Positions 40,846 through 49,766 of a stretch of DNA of 64,000 bases are shown here, piece after piece (position 1 is the first letter of the stretch; every line of letters begins with the position of its first letter). The position numbers and the translations under genes are program-made. Where the stretch lies: contig OY760938.1 of assembly GCA_963664255.1 (NCBI GenBank), forward strand, positions 2,046,001 to 2,110,000. Direction: 5' to 3'. This DNA is from G963663775 sp963664255. GTDB lineage: Bacteria > Bacillota > Clostridia > Oscillospirales > Butyricicoccaceae. The notes below the pieces were generated by a model. The model searched no databases and was not told where the DNA came from. It saw only the letters and a program-made list of their open reading frames with translations.

Positions 40846-42018
40846 ATGGCAGCGAAGGCACGAACGCACTATGACCAATCCAGAATGCGCCAGCTTTATG
40901 AGCATTCCGGACAAAAAAATACCGTGCGGCAAAAAGTTGATACGCCGCTGATGCTGCTGATTTTGATGCTTGTGGCAACTGGCTTGATTGCGCTGTTTAC
41001 AGCGAGTTATTCCAATGCGTATTATTACAAGGGGGATGCGCTTTGGTATATTCGCCGACAGGCAGTGTTTGCAGTGGCAGGATTAGGGGTCATGTGGGCG
41101 GCATCGAATGTGAATTATCGCGTGTATGCAGGCTTTGTAAAGATGATTTTTGGCGTGTCCATGATTTTCATGATTTTGACCCCTTTCATTGGGTTTTCAG
41201 AAAAAGGCGCAACCCGCTGGCTGGGGGTGGGGTCGATTTCGTTTCAGCCCTCGGAAGTGATGAAAATTGCCGTTATCATTGCATTTTCTTGGTATGCCTC
41301 TCGTCCGGATGCGCACGTGGAAAAGCTGCCGCGCTTAGCGCCGTATATGCTCAGTTTGGTTGCCATTGCCTTTTGCTTGAAGCTGCAAAACCACCTGTCG
41401 GCGGCAATGATTACCTTTGGCATTGCATTTGTCATTTTGCTGGTGGCAGGGATGCGGGTGCGATATGTTGTGATTGCAGGTGTTGCGGTGGCGGCGGCGG
41501 CAATCGCCTATATCCAGACCAATCCTTATGCCATGGCGCGTATTATGGTGTGGCAGCATCCCTTTGACGATTTCAAAGGAGATGGCTGGCAGGGGGCGAT
41601 GAGCCAAATTGCGATTGGCTCGGGCGGATTGTTTGGGCAAGGCTTGGGGCAGGGACGGCAAAAGCATTTGTTTTTGCCCGAGCCGCAAAATGACTTTGTG
41701 TTCTCGAATTGGTGCGAAGAGCTGGGGCTGATTGGGGCATTGCTCGTGCTGCTAATGTTTGCATATTTGATTTTTCGTGGTTTTTATGTGGCACGCGGTG
41801 CAAAAGATAAATTTGGCTGTTTGCTCGCAAGCGGTATTATTGGAAAATTTGCCATTCAAACGCTGATGAATCTGTTCGTTATCACCGGACTGATGCCGAT
41901 TACAGGGGCATCCCTGCCGTTTTTTAGTTATGGCGGTACAGCATTGCTGATGCAGATGTTTGAAATGGGCATTCTTTTGAATATTTCACGGCATATGGTG
42001 CAGGAAACCACAGAATGA
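40846..42018 (+). CDS. ftsW: SEDS glycosyltransferase FtsW (SpoVE-like)
   Basis: 390 residues with about ten membrane helices. SEDS signature features: GATRWLGVGSISFQPSEVMKI-type stretch, QGLGQGRQKHLFLPEPQNDF and the C-terminal GASLPFFSYGGTALL. Polymerises septal glycan with a class B PBP, here encoded in the same cluster. MurD, normally between mraY and ftsW, is absent. Confidence 0.94.
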   Translation: MAAKARTHYDQSRMRQLYEHSGQKNTVRQKVDTPLMLLILMLVATGLIALFTASYSNAYYYKGDALWYIRRQAVFAVAGLGVMWAASNVNYRVYAGFVKMIFGVSMIFMILTPFIGFSEKGATRWLGVGSISFQPSEVMKIAVIIAFSWYASRPDAHVEKLPRLAPYMLSLVAIAFCLKLQNHLSAAMITFGIAFVILLVAGMRVRYVVIAGVAVAAAAIAYIQTNPYAMARIMVWQHPFDDFKGDGWQGAMSQIAIGSGGLFGQGLGQGRQKHLFLPEPQNDFVFSNWCEELGLIGALLVLLMFAYLIFRGFYVARGAKDKFGCLLASGIIGKFAIQTLMNLFVITGLMPITGASLPFFSYGGTALLMQMFEMGILLNISRHMVQETTE

Positions 42019-42038
42019 TGAGAAAGGTTTGAAATGCA

Positions 42039-43166
42039 ATGAAGCTATACATCACCGGAGGTGGAACAGGCGGACACGTGACACCCGGTCTTGCGATTGC
42101 ACGATATTTTCAAAGCAAGCGACCCGATACGGAAATTCGATTTGCGGGCACAGCGGGCGGCATTGAGGCAAGGCTTGTGCCGCGGGAAGGCTATGTGCTG
42201 GATACCATCGCCATTGAAGGGCTGCGCCGCAGCATGAAGCCCAAGGATGTGGTGCACAACCTGCGTGCCGCGCAGCTGTCTGTCACTGCGGTGGGCAAGG
42301 CGAAAAAATTGCTGCGGCAGCATATGCCGGATTGTGTCATTGGATGCGGCGGTTATGCAAGCTTTCCCATCGTTGCGGCGGCGCAGAAGCTCGGCATTCC
42401 AACGGTGCTGTTGGAAGTGAATGCCTTGCCGGGTAAGGTGACCAAAATGCTGGCACCCAAAGCGGACCGCATTTTGGTTTGCTTTGCAGAAGCCAAAGCA
42501 CTGCTGGGTGACAGAGCCAATATTCACGTAACCGGTGCGCCGGTGCGCAGTGAAATTATATTTGCTGACCGTGCGCAGGCGCGCAATAAGCTGGGGCTTG
42601 GCGAACGTCAGCTGGTCATTTCGTTTTGGGGCTCGATGGGTGCGTTATATATGAATCAACACATGGCGCACATGATTGCGCAGGAATGCAAGGCACAAGT
42701 CCCCTATCAGCACATTCATGCAACCGGTGCGGCGGCGTATAAATGGATGCCGGAGATGGTGCAGCAGTTGGGAGGCGATTTGCAGCAGCATCCCAATTTG
42801 CAGCTTGTCGAATATATCTATAATATGGCGGATTTGCTTGCCGCGGCGGATTTGGTCATTTGTCGGGCAGGTGCGGCAACCATTGGGGAGTTATGCGCAT
42901 TGGGTCGCCCATCCATCATGGTGCCATCCCCTTATGTCGCAGAAAATCATCAGGAAAAGAATGCACGCGCGTTGGAAGCCGCAGGCGGATGCCGCGTGCT
43001 GACAGAACCGGACTGCACACATGAAACATTATATGCCATGACGGCGGAATTGCTGCAAGATGCTGCGAAGCTACAGGAAATGGGGCAGTGTGCGGCAAAA
43101 CGAGCGACGTTGGATGCTTCGGAACATATTTATCGGCATATTTTAGAAGCTGCAAGGCGCACCTAG
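42039..43166 (+). CDS. murG: Lipid II synthase (UDP-GlcNAc:lipid I transferase)
   Basis: 375 residues, GT-B fold. N-terminal TGGGTGGHVTPGLAIA, CGGYASFPIVAAAQ, and the C-terminal donor site CRAGAATIGELCALGRPSIM with VPSPYVAENHQEKNA. Adds GlcNAc to lipid I at the membrane. Confidence 0.96.
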   Translation: MKLYITGGGTGGHVTPGLAIARYFQSKRPDTEIRFAGTAGGIEARLVPREGYVLDTIAIEGLRRSMKPKDVVHNLRAAQLSVTAVGKAKKLLRQHMPDCVIGCGGYASFPIVAAAQKLGIPTVLLEVNALPGKVTKMLAPKADRILVCFAEAKALLGDRANIHVTGAPVRSEIIFADRAQARNKLGLGERQLVISFWGSMGALYMNQHMAHMIAQECKAQVPYQHIHATGAAAYKWMPEMVQQLGGDLQQHPNLQLVEYIYNMADLLAAADLVICRAGAATIGELCALGRPSIMVPSPYVAENHQEKNARALEAAGGCRVLTEPDCTHETLYAMTAELLQDAAKLQEMGQCAAKRATLDASEHIYRHILEAARRT

Positions 43167-43184
43167 TGGCAAGGAGGGCATGAT

Positions 43185-44098
43185 ATGGCAAGACGCGGCA
43201 GCCGTTCGGCTAGACTTCGCCGCCAAACGCGGCATCGGCACGTGAAAACGATGCTGTTTGGGGTCATTTTTGCGGTTGTGGCAGTTACAGCAGGTATTTT
43301 GGCAGTCACCGTGTTTTTTAAGGTACAAACCATCGAAATGGTGGGTGACACACGGTATGCAGCAGAGGAATTGGAAGCGACACTGGGTGTGCAGACCGGG
43401 GACAATCTGTTTCTCTGGGACAGTCTGCCGGCATACAGGCAGTGAAGGAGCAGTTTCCCTATGTAGACACGATTACGGTGCATCGGAAGCTGCCGGACCG
43501 GCTGGTGTTAGAAGTGGCAGAATGCACACCAATCGGTGTGCTGCAGACGGCAGATACCAACTGGCTGATGGACGCAAATGGAAAGCTGTTGGAAGCTGTG
43601 GATGCGCAGACGGCGCAGACCTATCGCACCATTACAGGTGTCACTCTCTACAGTGCCAAAACAGCGGGTCAGGTGCTGGATGCATCCGAAAGTGACTCTG
43701 TGACGGCACTGCTCACGCTGCTGCAGACACTGCATCAAAGTGACCGCATGGAACGGATGGATTTTATCAATCTCAGCCGATTATATGAAATTCACATGGG
43801 ATACGATGGAAAATTTGACGTTTGGCTGGGGACTTTGGATGCCTTGGAGCATAAGCTGAAGTTTTTGGATACCATCATTGCGGAAAAGCTTTCGCCCTCT
43901 GATATTGGCATCATTGATGTATCGGATGATGCTTCGGCACGATTTCGACCCGACACTGCCGAAAATGTAGCGGCTGCGGCAAGTGTGACTGCCACCACGC
44001 AAGGCGATGGCACAAGCTCCTCTGCACAGCCGACAGAATCAGCAGATACACCATCTGCAACAGGGGAACAGGCAGACGAAGGAGGTGAAGCCGTGTGA
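43185..44098 (+). CDS. ftsQ: FtsQ/DivIB division protein, interrupted by a -1 frameshift
   Basis: The first frame (43185-43445) encodes the basic tail, a membrane helix (LFGVIFAVVAVTAGILAVTV) and the POTRA start (VQTIEMVGDTRYAAEELEATL...GDNLFL), then meets TGA at 43443. The POTRA domain continues in the -1 frame from about 43415 (QAVKEQFPYVDTITVHRKLPD) to the stop at 44098, ending in a long Ser/Thr/Ala-rich tail. One extra base near 43411-43420 would join them. GTG 43442 overlaps the stop (GTGA) but has no good ribosome site, so a split two-polypeptide FtsQ is less likely than a frame error or mutation. No classic slippery heptamer is present. FtsQ/DivIB scaffolds the septal synthase. Confidence 0.75.
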
Positions 44099-44865
44099 GA
44101 AAAAACTGGAAAAGCTCGCTTGCGCTGTCAGCCGTTTGTGCACTGCTGGCATTTGGGCTGACATGGCAGATGCGCAGCGTGCGCGCAGGGGATGCGGTGG
44201 GCAGCACGGCAAAGGCACGTGCAGACCAGCTGCAAACCCAACTGACGGTGGAGCAGGAAAAAAACGAGGCACTGTATAACCAAATTTTGGAATATAAAGA
44301 TGAGTTGCAGGCCTATGCAGAGCAGGCCGAAACGTCAGGCGGCTATGCCAAGGTGCTGGCGCAGCAGCTAGAGCAAAGCATGCTGTTATCCGGACAAAGT
44401 GCCGTGGAAGGACCTGGGGTTACGGTTGTACTCAAGGATTCCCAACTGCCCAACACCATCGGAATTGATGGAAATAATTATGTGATTCATGATGAGGATT
44501 TACTCAAGGTGGTCAATGAATTGCGCGATGCAGGCGCGGAGGCACTCACGCTCAACGGAGAGCGGCTGCTCGCAACCAGTGAAATTCGTTGCGCAGGTTC
44601 CATTGTCAGCGTCAACAACAATCGCTATGCGGCGCCGTTTATCATCTGCGCCATTGGCAATGCAGAGGATTTGGCAAGTGCACTGACCATGCGCCAAGGA
44701 GTTGTGGATTCGCTCGCCATTTGGGGGATTGAATGCGTGGTGACCAAGTCACAGCATCTTTCCATCGCCGGATATAATGGCGGTCAAAACTTCAAATATG
44801 CCAAACTGGTGAAGGCATCGGCGCAGTCAGACGCGGTAGAATCGAAAGGAGCAGGCAGCGAATGA
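44095..44865 (+). CDS. DUF881 membrane protein (YlxW/YlxX family)
   Basis: 256 residues: N-terminal membrane helix (LALSAVCALLAFGLTW), a coiled coil at about 45-100, then the DUF881 domain with EGPGVTVVLKDS, YVIHDEDLLKVVNELRDAGAEAL and the C-terminal YAKLVK. Sits between ftsQ and sbp as in other Firmicutes; function unknown, possibly in division or lipid remodelling. Starts at GTG 44095, overlapping ftsQ by 4 bp. Confidence 0.9.
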   Translation: MRKNWKSSLALSAVCALLAFGLTWQMRSVRAGDAVGSTAKARADQLQTQLTVEQEKNEALYNQILEYKDELQAYAEQAETSGGYAKVLAQQLEQSMLLSGQSAVEGPGVTVVLKDSQLPNTIGIDGNNYVIHDEDLLKVVNELRDAGAEALTLNGERLLATSEIRCAGSIVSVNNNRYAAPFIICAIGNAEDLASALTMRQGVVDSLAIWGIECVVTKSQHLSIAGYNGGQNFKYAKLVKASAQSDAVESKGAGSE

Positions 44866-45320
44866 TTCAAATCTTTGGTGTTCTGGTTGGTGTGATTTGC
44901 GGAAGCCTGATTCCATTTGACATCCCTGCCACGGCAACGCCGTTTGTTGCAGTTGGGCTGCTCGCGGCGTGTAATACATTATTCGGCGGCATCTCTGCGC
45001 AAGTGCACCGAAAATTCGATTCCAGAGCGTTTATTAGTGGTTTTTTTATCAATACCATCCTTGCCGCAATCTTGACATTGGCAGGGTCAAAGCTTGGCGT
45101 GGATTTTTCACTTGCGGCGATTGTGTATTTCGGCACACGTATTTTTAATAATCTTGCAAAGATTCAACATTATATATTGCAAAAACATTCAAATAGGGGT
45201 AAAATTAAAACGTTAGGCAATCGGAAAAAGATTGCTTTTGATGTGAAACAGGATTCCGATGTGCAAGAAGCACACATCGGACAAGTCATAGATAACGGAG
45301 GACGGCAAGATGGGATTTGA
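44862..45320 (+). CDS. sbp: Small basic protein (DUF1290)
   Basis: 152 residues: three membrane helices in the first 110 (IQIFGVLVGVICGSLIPF; VAVGLLAACNTLFGG; GFFINTILAAILTLAG) and the family motif VYFGTRIFNNLAKIQHYIL. Normally near 110-120 residues; the extra 35-residue charged tail (from about NRKKIAFDVKQ) overlaps the ftsZ start by 11 bp. Conserved neighbour of ftsZ; function unknown. Confidence 0.88.
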   Translation: MIQIFGVLVGVICGSLIPFDIPATATPFVAVGLLAACNTLFGGISAQVHRKFDSRAFISGFFINTILAAILTLAGSKLGVDFSLAAIVYFGTRIFNNLAKIQHYILQKHSNRGKIKTLGNRKKIAFDVKQDSDVQEAHIGQVIDNGGRQDGI

Positions 45321-46443
45321 ATTTGAAATGGGAATGGATAACGTGGTAACCATTAAGGTTATCGGCGTTGGTGGCGGCGGGAATAATGCCGTCAACCGTA
45401 TGATTTCCAGCGGCGTCAAAGGGGTAGAGTTTATTGCCGTCAACACGGACAAGCAGGCTCTGAATTATTCTGCGGCATCCATCAAAATTCAGGTTGGCGA
45501 AAAGCTGACCAAGGGACAGGGCGCGGGCTCCAATCCCGAAATTGGTCGCAAGGCAGCGGAAGAAAGCCGCGAACAAATCGCCAGTGCACTGGAAGGCACA
45601 AATATGGTATTTATCACCGCAGGTATGGGTGGCGGCACCGGCACCGGCGGCGCACCTGTGGTGGCACAAATTGCACGCGAAATGGGCATTTTGACCGTTG
45701 GCGTTGTGACCCGTCCGTTTAATTTTGAAGGCAAACGCCGCATTGAGCAGGCGCTTGGTGGCATTGAGGCCTTGCGCGAAAATGTCGACTCGTTGGTTAT
45801 TATTCCAAATGAGCGGCTAAAATTTGTGTCTGAGCAGAAAATCAGCTTTAAAAATGCGTTTGAAATTGCAGATGGCGTGCTGCGGCAGGCGGTTGCAAAC
45901 ATTTCAGAATTGATTACCGTGCCGGGCTTCATCAATCTGGACTTTGCGGACGTTACCTCGGTGATGAAGGATGCCGGATTCGCACATATCGGTATGGGCA
46001 AGGCAGCAGGGAAGGACAAGGCAGCCGAAGCGGCAAAAATGGCAATTTCCAGCCCGTTGCTCGAAACCTCTATCGAAGCGGCACACGGTGTTATCCTGTC
46101 CATCATGGGCTCATCGGACATTGGCTTGGACGAAATCGAAACCGCGGCAGGCATGGTGCAGGCGGCGGCACATCCGGATGCACATATCATTTTTGGTGCG
46201 TCCATTGATGATGATATGGATGATGAAATTCGTGTGGTGGTCATTGCAACCGGATTTGACCGCACGCCGCCAGCCGCGGCGACTGTTGAAACCAGAAAAC
46301 CGGCGCCTAGCGCAGCGCTATATACCAACGCGCAGCAAAATGCCGCAGTGGCACAGCCGGAAGAGCCGGTTGCTGTGCAAGAAGAAGCAGCAACCGACCG
46401 TGATTTTGAAGAAATTTTGAAGATTTTCGGGAAAAATCACTGA
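45310..46443 (+). CDS. ftsZ: Cell division protein FtsZ
   Basis: 377 residues. Tubulin signature GGGTGTGGAP, NAVNRMI, T7-type loop NLDFADVTSVMKDAG, and the C-terminal FtsA/SepF-binding peptide at the end (DRDFEEILKIFGKN). Assembles the Z ring. ATG 45310 has GGAGG upstream inside the sbp tail. No ftsA is found nearby, so another anchor (for example SepF) must be encoded elsewhere. Confidence 0.97.
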   Translation: MGFEFEMGMDNVVTIKVIGVGGGGNNAVNRMISSGVKGVEFIAVNTDKQALNYSAASIKIQVGEKLTKGQGAGSNPEIGRKAAEESREQIASALEGTNMVFITAGMGGGTGTGGAPVVAQIAREMGILTVGVVTRPFNFEGKRRIEQALGGIEALRENVDSLVIIPNERLKFVSEQKISFKNAFEIADGVLRQAVANISELITVPGFINLDFADVTSVMKDAGFAHIGMGKAAGKDKAAEAAKMAISSPLLETSIEAAHGVILSIMGSSDIGLDEIETAAGMVQAAAHPDAHIIFGASIDDDMDDEIRVVVIATGFDRTPPAAATVETRKPAPSAALYTNAQQNAAVAQPEEPVAVQEEAATDRDFEEILKIFGKNH

Positions 46444-46490
46444 TGGGTTGCCGTATTGAAACCGTTTGATGATGAAAGGAGTGACACGCC

Positions 46491-46556
46491 GTGAGTCCTG
46501 AGCCTCGAAGTAGAAAAAAAGAGTTTACGAATCCTTGCGGCGGTTCATTTGCTTAA
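46491..46556 (+). CDS. Candidate 21-residue peptide downstream of ftsZ
   Basis: GTG 46491 is preceded by AAAGGAG at 46475-46481 and opens a frame of 21 codons, rich in Arg/Lys/Ser and with one Cys near the end (FTNPCGGSFA). The strong Shine-Dalgarno site is the main reason to list it. The tail overlaps an imperfect GCGGC/GCCGC hairpin, so this may be an attenuator or leader instead. No homolog is recalled. Confidence 0.3.
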   Translation: MSPEPRSRKKEFTNPCGGSFA

Positions 46557-46580
46557 TGCTGCCGCGGAAAGGCAGGAAGC

Positions 46581-47522
46581 ATGATTCAATATTATAGAAC
46601 GGTGGATAACAAGGTTGAGGAGCGAAAAAGCTTCACAGAAGGCTGTTGGATTCACATGGTGCGCCCAACGCACGAGGAGGTGCTGCGGGTCAGTACCTTG
46701 CTGTGTGTGGAAGAGGATTTTGTACATGCCGCATTGGACCCCGAAGAAAGCTCCCGTGTCGATGTGGAAGAAAACCATGTGCTGATGATTGTCGATGTGC
46801 CGATTATCGAGCATGGGTCGAAAACCGATACCAGCCAGACACAGGTCTTCAGCACCTTGCCGCTGGGCATCATTGTGGTAGACAACGCGGTGGTAACCGT
46901 TTGTCTGCAAGATACTTCCATTACGCGCTCCATTGCTGAAGGTGCGGTGAAAGATATACATACGCAGCTGAAGGTGCGCTTTGTGTTCCAAATTCTGCTG
47001 CGTGTTGCAGGGCGTTATTTGAAATATTTGCGCCTTATCGAGCGCACGTTTACCAGAATTGAGCGTCGCTTATATGATTCCCTCAAGAATGAAGAATTGA
47101 TTCAATTACTGGGATTGTCGAAGTCATTGGTCTATTTTTCGGCATCCTTGAAGGGCAACGAAGTTACGATGGAAAAACTGCTGCGCGGGAGAGTGCTGAA
47201 GGTTTACGAGGATGACAGGGATATTTTAGAAGATGGCCTGATTGAAATTCGGCAGGCGATTGAAATGGCAAGCATTTACTCCAGCATTTTAGCGGGAACG
47301 ATTGAAGCCTATTCCTCGGTGGTTTCCAATAATCTGAATACTATTATGAAAGTATTGACCGTCATTACCGTTATTATGACGATTCCCAATATTATTTTCG
47401 GGTTTTATGGCATGAACGTCAGCGGATTGCCTGTTTCAAATTTTTGGTGGGCACCTGCGGTGCTGGCGTTACTCGGCTGCGTTTGCGCCTGGTTGTTCCT
47501 GAAAAGGAAAAATTTATATTAA
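46581..47522 (+). CDS. corA: CorA-family divalent cation transporter
   Basis: 313 residues: alpha/beta cytoplasmic domain, long helix, then two C-terminal membrane helices with the GMN selectivity motif (FYGMNVSGLP) between them. Imports Mg2+ or Co2+ as a pentamer. RBS GGAAAGGCAGGAAG. Confidence 0.93.
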   Translation: MIQYYRTVDNKVEERKSFTEGCWIHMVRPTHEEVLRVSTLLCVEEDFVHAALDPEESSRVDVEENHVLMIVDVPIIEHGSKTDTSQTQVFSTLPLGIIVVDNAVVTVCLQDTSITRSIAEGAVKDIHTQLKVRFVFQILLRVAGRYLKYLRLIERTFTRIERRLYDSLKNEELIQLLGLSKSLVYFSASLKGNEVTMEKLLRGRVLKVYEDDRDILEDGLIEIRQAIEMASIYSSILAGTIEAYSSVVSNNLNTIMKVLTVITVIMTIPNIIFGFYGMNVSGLPVSNFWWAPAVLALLGCVCAWLFLKRKNLY

Positions 47523-47548
47523 AAATCTATATCTGTAAAAATGGAAAT

Positions 47549-47590
47549 ACCGGTGCCGCATTGCTTCTTCGCGGCATCGGTTCCTTTATA
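47549..47590 (+). terminator. Probable weak terminator after corA
   Basis: ACCGGTGCCGC pairs with GCGGCATCGGT (one mismatch) around ATTGCTTCTTC, followed by TTCCTTTATAT. The T-tract is poor. Confidence 0.5.
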
Positions 47591-47620
47591 TCAAAATGTA
47601 TCAAAGTGGAGGTAAAGAAG

Positions 47621-48022
47621 ATGAAAACAGCAAAAGGATTGGCACATATCGCGATTTTTACAACAGATTTGCAAAAAAGTATTGCATTTTATGAGCGTTT
47701 GGGCGGCGTATTGCAGGCACGGGATGCGGTGCAAAAGCCGACGGGCGTCAATCAGCTTGCCTTACTTGCGTGGTGTGGCATCACATTGGAACTCATTGAA
47801 CCGCATGATGGCACAGATGTACAGCCGCAAGCGGGCGCAATTCCGCATTTTGCAATCGAGGTCAGCGACTTGGCAGCAGCGGCACAGGAAGTGCGCAATG
47901 CCGGTATTGATACATTTTTAACCGCAGAACCAAAAGCGCTGCCGCAGTTGTTTGGCGGGTTGACAAATTGGTTTTTCACAGGGCCGAGCGGAGAGCAAAT
48001 CGAACTGCTGCAAAGGCTATAA
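47621..48022 (+). CDS. VOC (glyoxalase/bleomycin resistance fold) protein
   Basis: 133 residues with two beta-alpha-beta3 halves: LAHIAIFTTDLQKSIAFYERL, LELIEPHDG, IPHFAIEVSDLAAAAQEV and a C-terminal GPSGEQIELLQ. Metal ligand candidates His (LAHIAI), Glu (LELIE), His (PHFAIE) and Glu (EQIELLQ) fit a methylmalonyl-CoA epimerase or lactoylglutathione lyase type. Substrate unknown. ATG 47621 has GGAGG upstream; the frame is open to 47444 without a start of that quality. Confidence 0.85.
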   Translation: MKTAKGLAHIAIFTTDLQKSIAFYERLGGVLQARDAVQKPTGVNQLALLAWCGITLELIEPHDGTDVQPQAGAIPHFAIEVSDLAAAAQEVRNAGIDTFLTAEPKALPQLFGGLTNWFFTGPSGEQIELLQRL

Positions 48023-48097
48023 ATATCCCCATTTTCACATATGCACATTGGACAGCATAGACTGGCATAGAAAATATGTGGAAATGGAGGGATTGAT

Positions 48098-48793
48098 ATG
48101 CCAACGATATATCTTGCACAACCTGAGAGCAATGCGGATTTTGCACAAGAAAGCAGTGCGATGGCACAGCTGTGGGGAATGATAGCGCAGTGGGCAAGCG
48201 TGGCGGGGTTGGAATGCGTGCGAGATGCATTCTCGGGCAGTGCAGACAGACCTTGGGATGCGGATGATGCGGTGCTTTTGCAGGCAAAAATCTGTCCTGC
48301 AAAAAACGATGCATATGCCGGCGCAATTCGATATGCAGAGGGAGATACAGAGAATTTTGCCCTTGCAAGACAACTGGCAGCGTATCTGCAGGAATTTTGT
48401 GTTAATTTTGTGCAGATTGCCCCGCTGCAAGGGTTGCCGTCCACGGCTGGGAAACCTGCGATATTGCAGCTGGAAATTTGGGGCAGACAGCCTTGGTTTG
48501 CAGAGCAGATTCTGTGCATTGCAAAAGCCCTGCTGCAAGCCGTCCATACATATTTTTTGCAGAGGCAAGCGGCGGCGCGAAGGGAGTGGACGGCAACCGT
48601 AGAAAGCCCTTGCGATATGCAAGTGGTGTATAAAAATCCGACCAAAGATGCACAAGTGATTGCAAGGCTGCGAAATGGAGAACGGGTTTTGGTGCGCAGA
48701 CAGCTGCAAGAGTGGCTGTGCATCGCCTGCGGCAAAACCGAGGGATATGTGCAAAAGCAGTTTGTCACGCTGGAGTATCCGAGTGCACCATAA
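48098..48793 (+). CDS. SH3-domain protein with amidase-like N-terminus
   Basis: 231 residues, no signal peptide. The C-terminal 60 residues form a bacterial SH3 domain (VVYKNPTKDAQVIARLRNGERV, EGYVQKQFVTLE). The N-terminal part (MPTIYLAQPES..., AIRYAEGDTENFALARQLAAYL) vaguely follows the amidase_3 fold but lacks a clear zinc site. It may bind the cell wall or act inside the cell; function not assigned. Confidence 0.55.
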   Translation: MPTIYLAQPESNADFAQESSAMAQLWGMIAQWASVAGLECVRDAFSGSADRPWDADDAVLLQAKICPAKNDAYAGAIRYAEGDTENFALARQLAAYLQEFCVNFVQIAPLQGLPSTAGKPAILQLEIWGRQPWFAEQILCIAKALLQAVHTYFLQRQAAARREWTATVESPCDMQVVYKNPTKDAQVIARLRNGERVLVRRQLQEWLCIACGKTEGYVQKQFVTLEYPSAP

Positions 48794-48849
48794 CGTGGGA
48801 AGATAGCATCCGATGTATAGAATTCCGCAAGAAATGTGCATATTTAAGG

Positions 48850-48878
48850 TTGCTTTTTGCAGTTGAAACAGGTATACT
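48850..48878 (+). promoter_or_regulatory. Promoter of the nfnAB genes
   Basis: TTGCTT (48850-48855), 17 bp, TATACT (48873-48878), 40 bp before the nfnA ATG. Confidence 0.55.
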
Positions 48879-48917
48879 ATTTACGTTTAGTAAAAAGTCG
48901 GGAGGTATGTAAGTATA

Positions 48918-49765
48918 ATGTATCGAATCTTAAAAAAGAAAGTTTAAACGCAAATACCAAAAGAATGTTAATCGATGCACCCTATGTGGCGAAAAAAGCT
49001 GCGCCAGGGCAGTTCATCATTTTGCGTGTCAGCGAAGATGGGGAGCGCGTTCCCTTGACCATTGCGGACTATGACCGTGAGAGCGGTGCAGTCACAATTA
49101 TTTTCCAAGAGGTTGGCGCGACAACCACAGCATTGGGACAGCTGGAAGTCGGCGACTGTCTGCATGACTTTGCAGGGCCGCTCGGTGAGGCATCTCATCT
49201 GGATGGATTGCAGAAAGTGGCAGTTGTTGGCGGCGGTTTAGGCTGTGCGATTGCCTATCCGCAGGCAAAAAAACTGCATGAAATGGGTGCAGAAGTCGAT
49301 TTGATTGCAGGATTTCGCTCCAAAGACATCATCATTTTGGAGGAAGAAATGCGTGCGGCAAGCACCAACCTGCACATTGTGACCGATGACGGCTCCAATG
49401 GGCGCAAGGCACTGGTCACACAGGTGCTCAAAGAGCTGATTGACGGCGGCGCAAAATATGATGCAGTCATTGCAATCGGTCCGATGATTATGATGAAATT
49501 TGTGTGCGAAACCACCCGTCCTTATGGCATTAAGACCATTGTTTCCATGAATGCAACGATGGTGGACGGCACGGGTATGTGTGGCTGCTGCCGCTTGACT
49601 GTGGGCGGGGAAACGCGTTTCGCTTGTGTGGATGGACCTGATTTTGACGGACATCTTGTGGATTTTGATGAATCCATGCGCCGTTCTGCGATGTATAAGG
49701 CACAGGAAAAGGACGCTGCCGCGCATCAGCACGAATGCAATTTGCACAAGATGGAGGTCAAGTAA
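48918..49765 (+). CDS. NfnA-type FAD/NAD-binding subunit, start requires a -1 shift at A_AAA_AAG
   Basis: Sulfide/dihydroorotate dehydrogenase-like flavoprotein: PGQFIILRVSEDGERVPLTI (FAD), VVGGGLGCAIAYPQ (NAD) and the 2Fe-2S cysteines in MCGCC and FACVDGP. Pairs with the next gene as an NfnAB/GltA-type NADH-ferredoxin:NADP oxidoreductase. The natural start ATG 48918 reads MYRILKKKV then TAA; the family sequence MYRILKKES... appears only after a -1 shift at A AAA AAG (48932-48938). The A run may be one base short by sequencing error, or the shift may be real. GGGAGG lies at 48900-48905, followed by a start-stop ATGTAA at 48907. Confidence 0.8.
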
Positions 49766-49766
49766 G

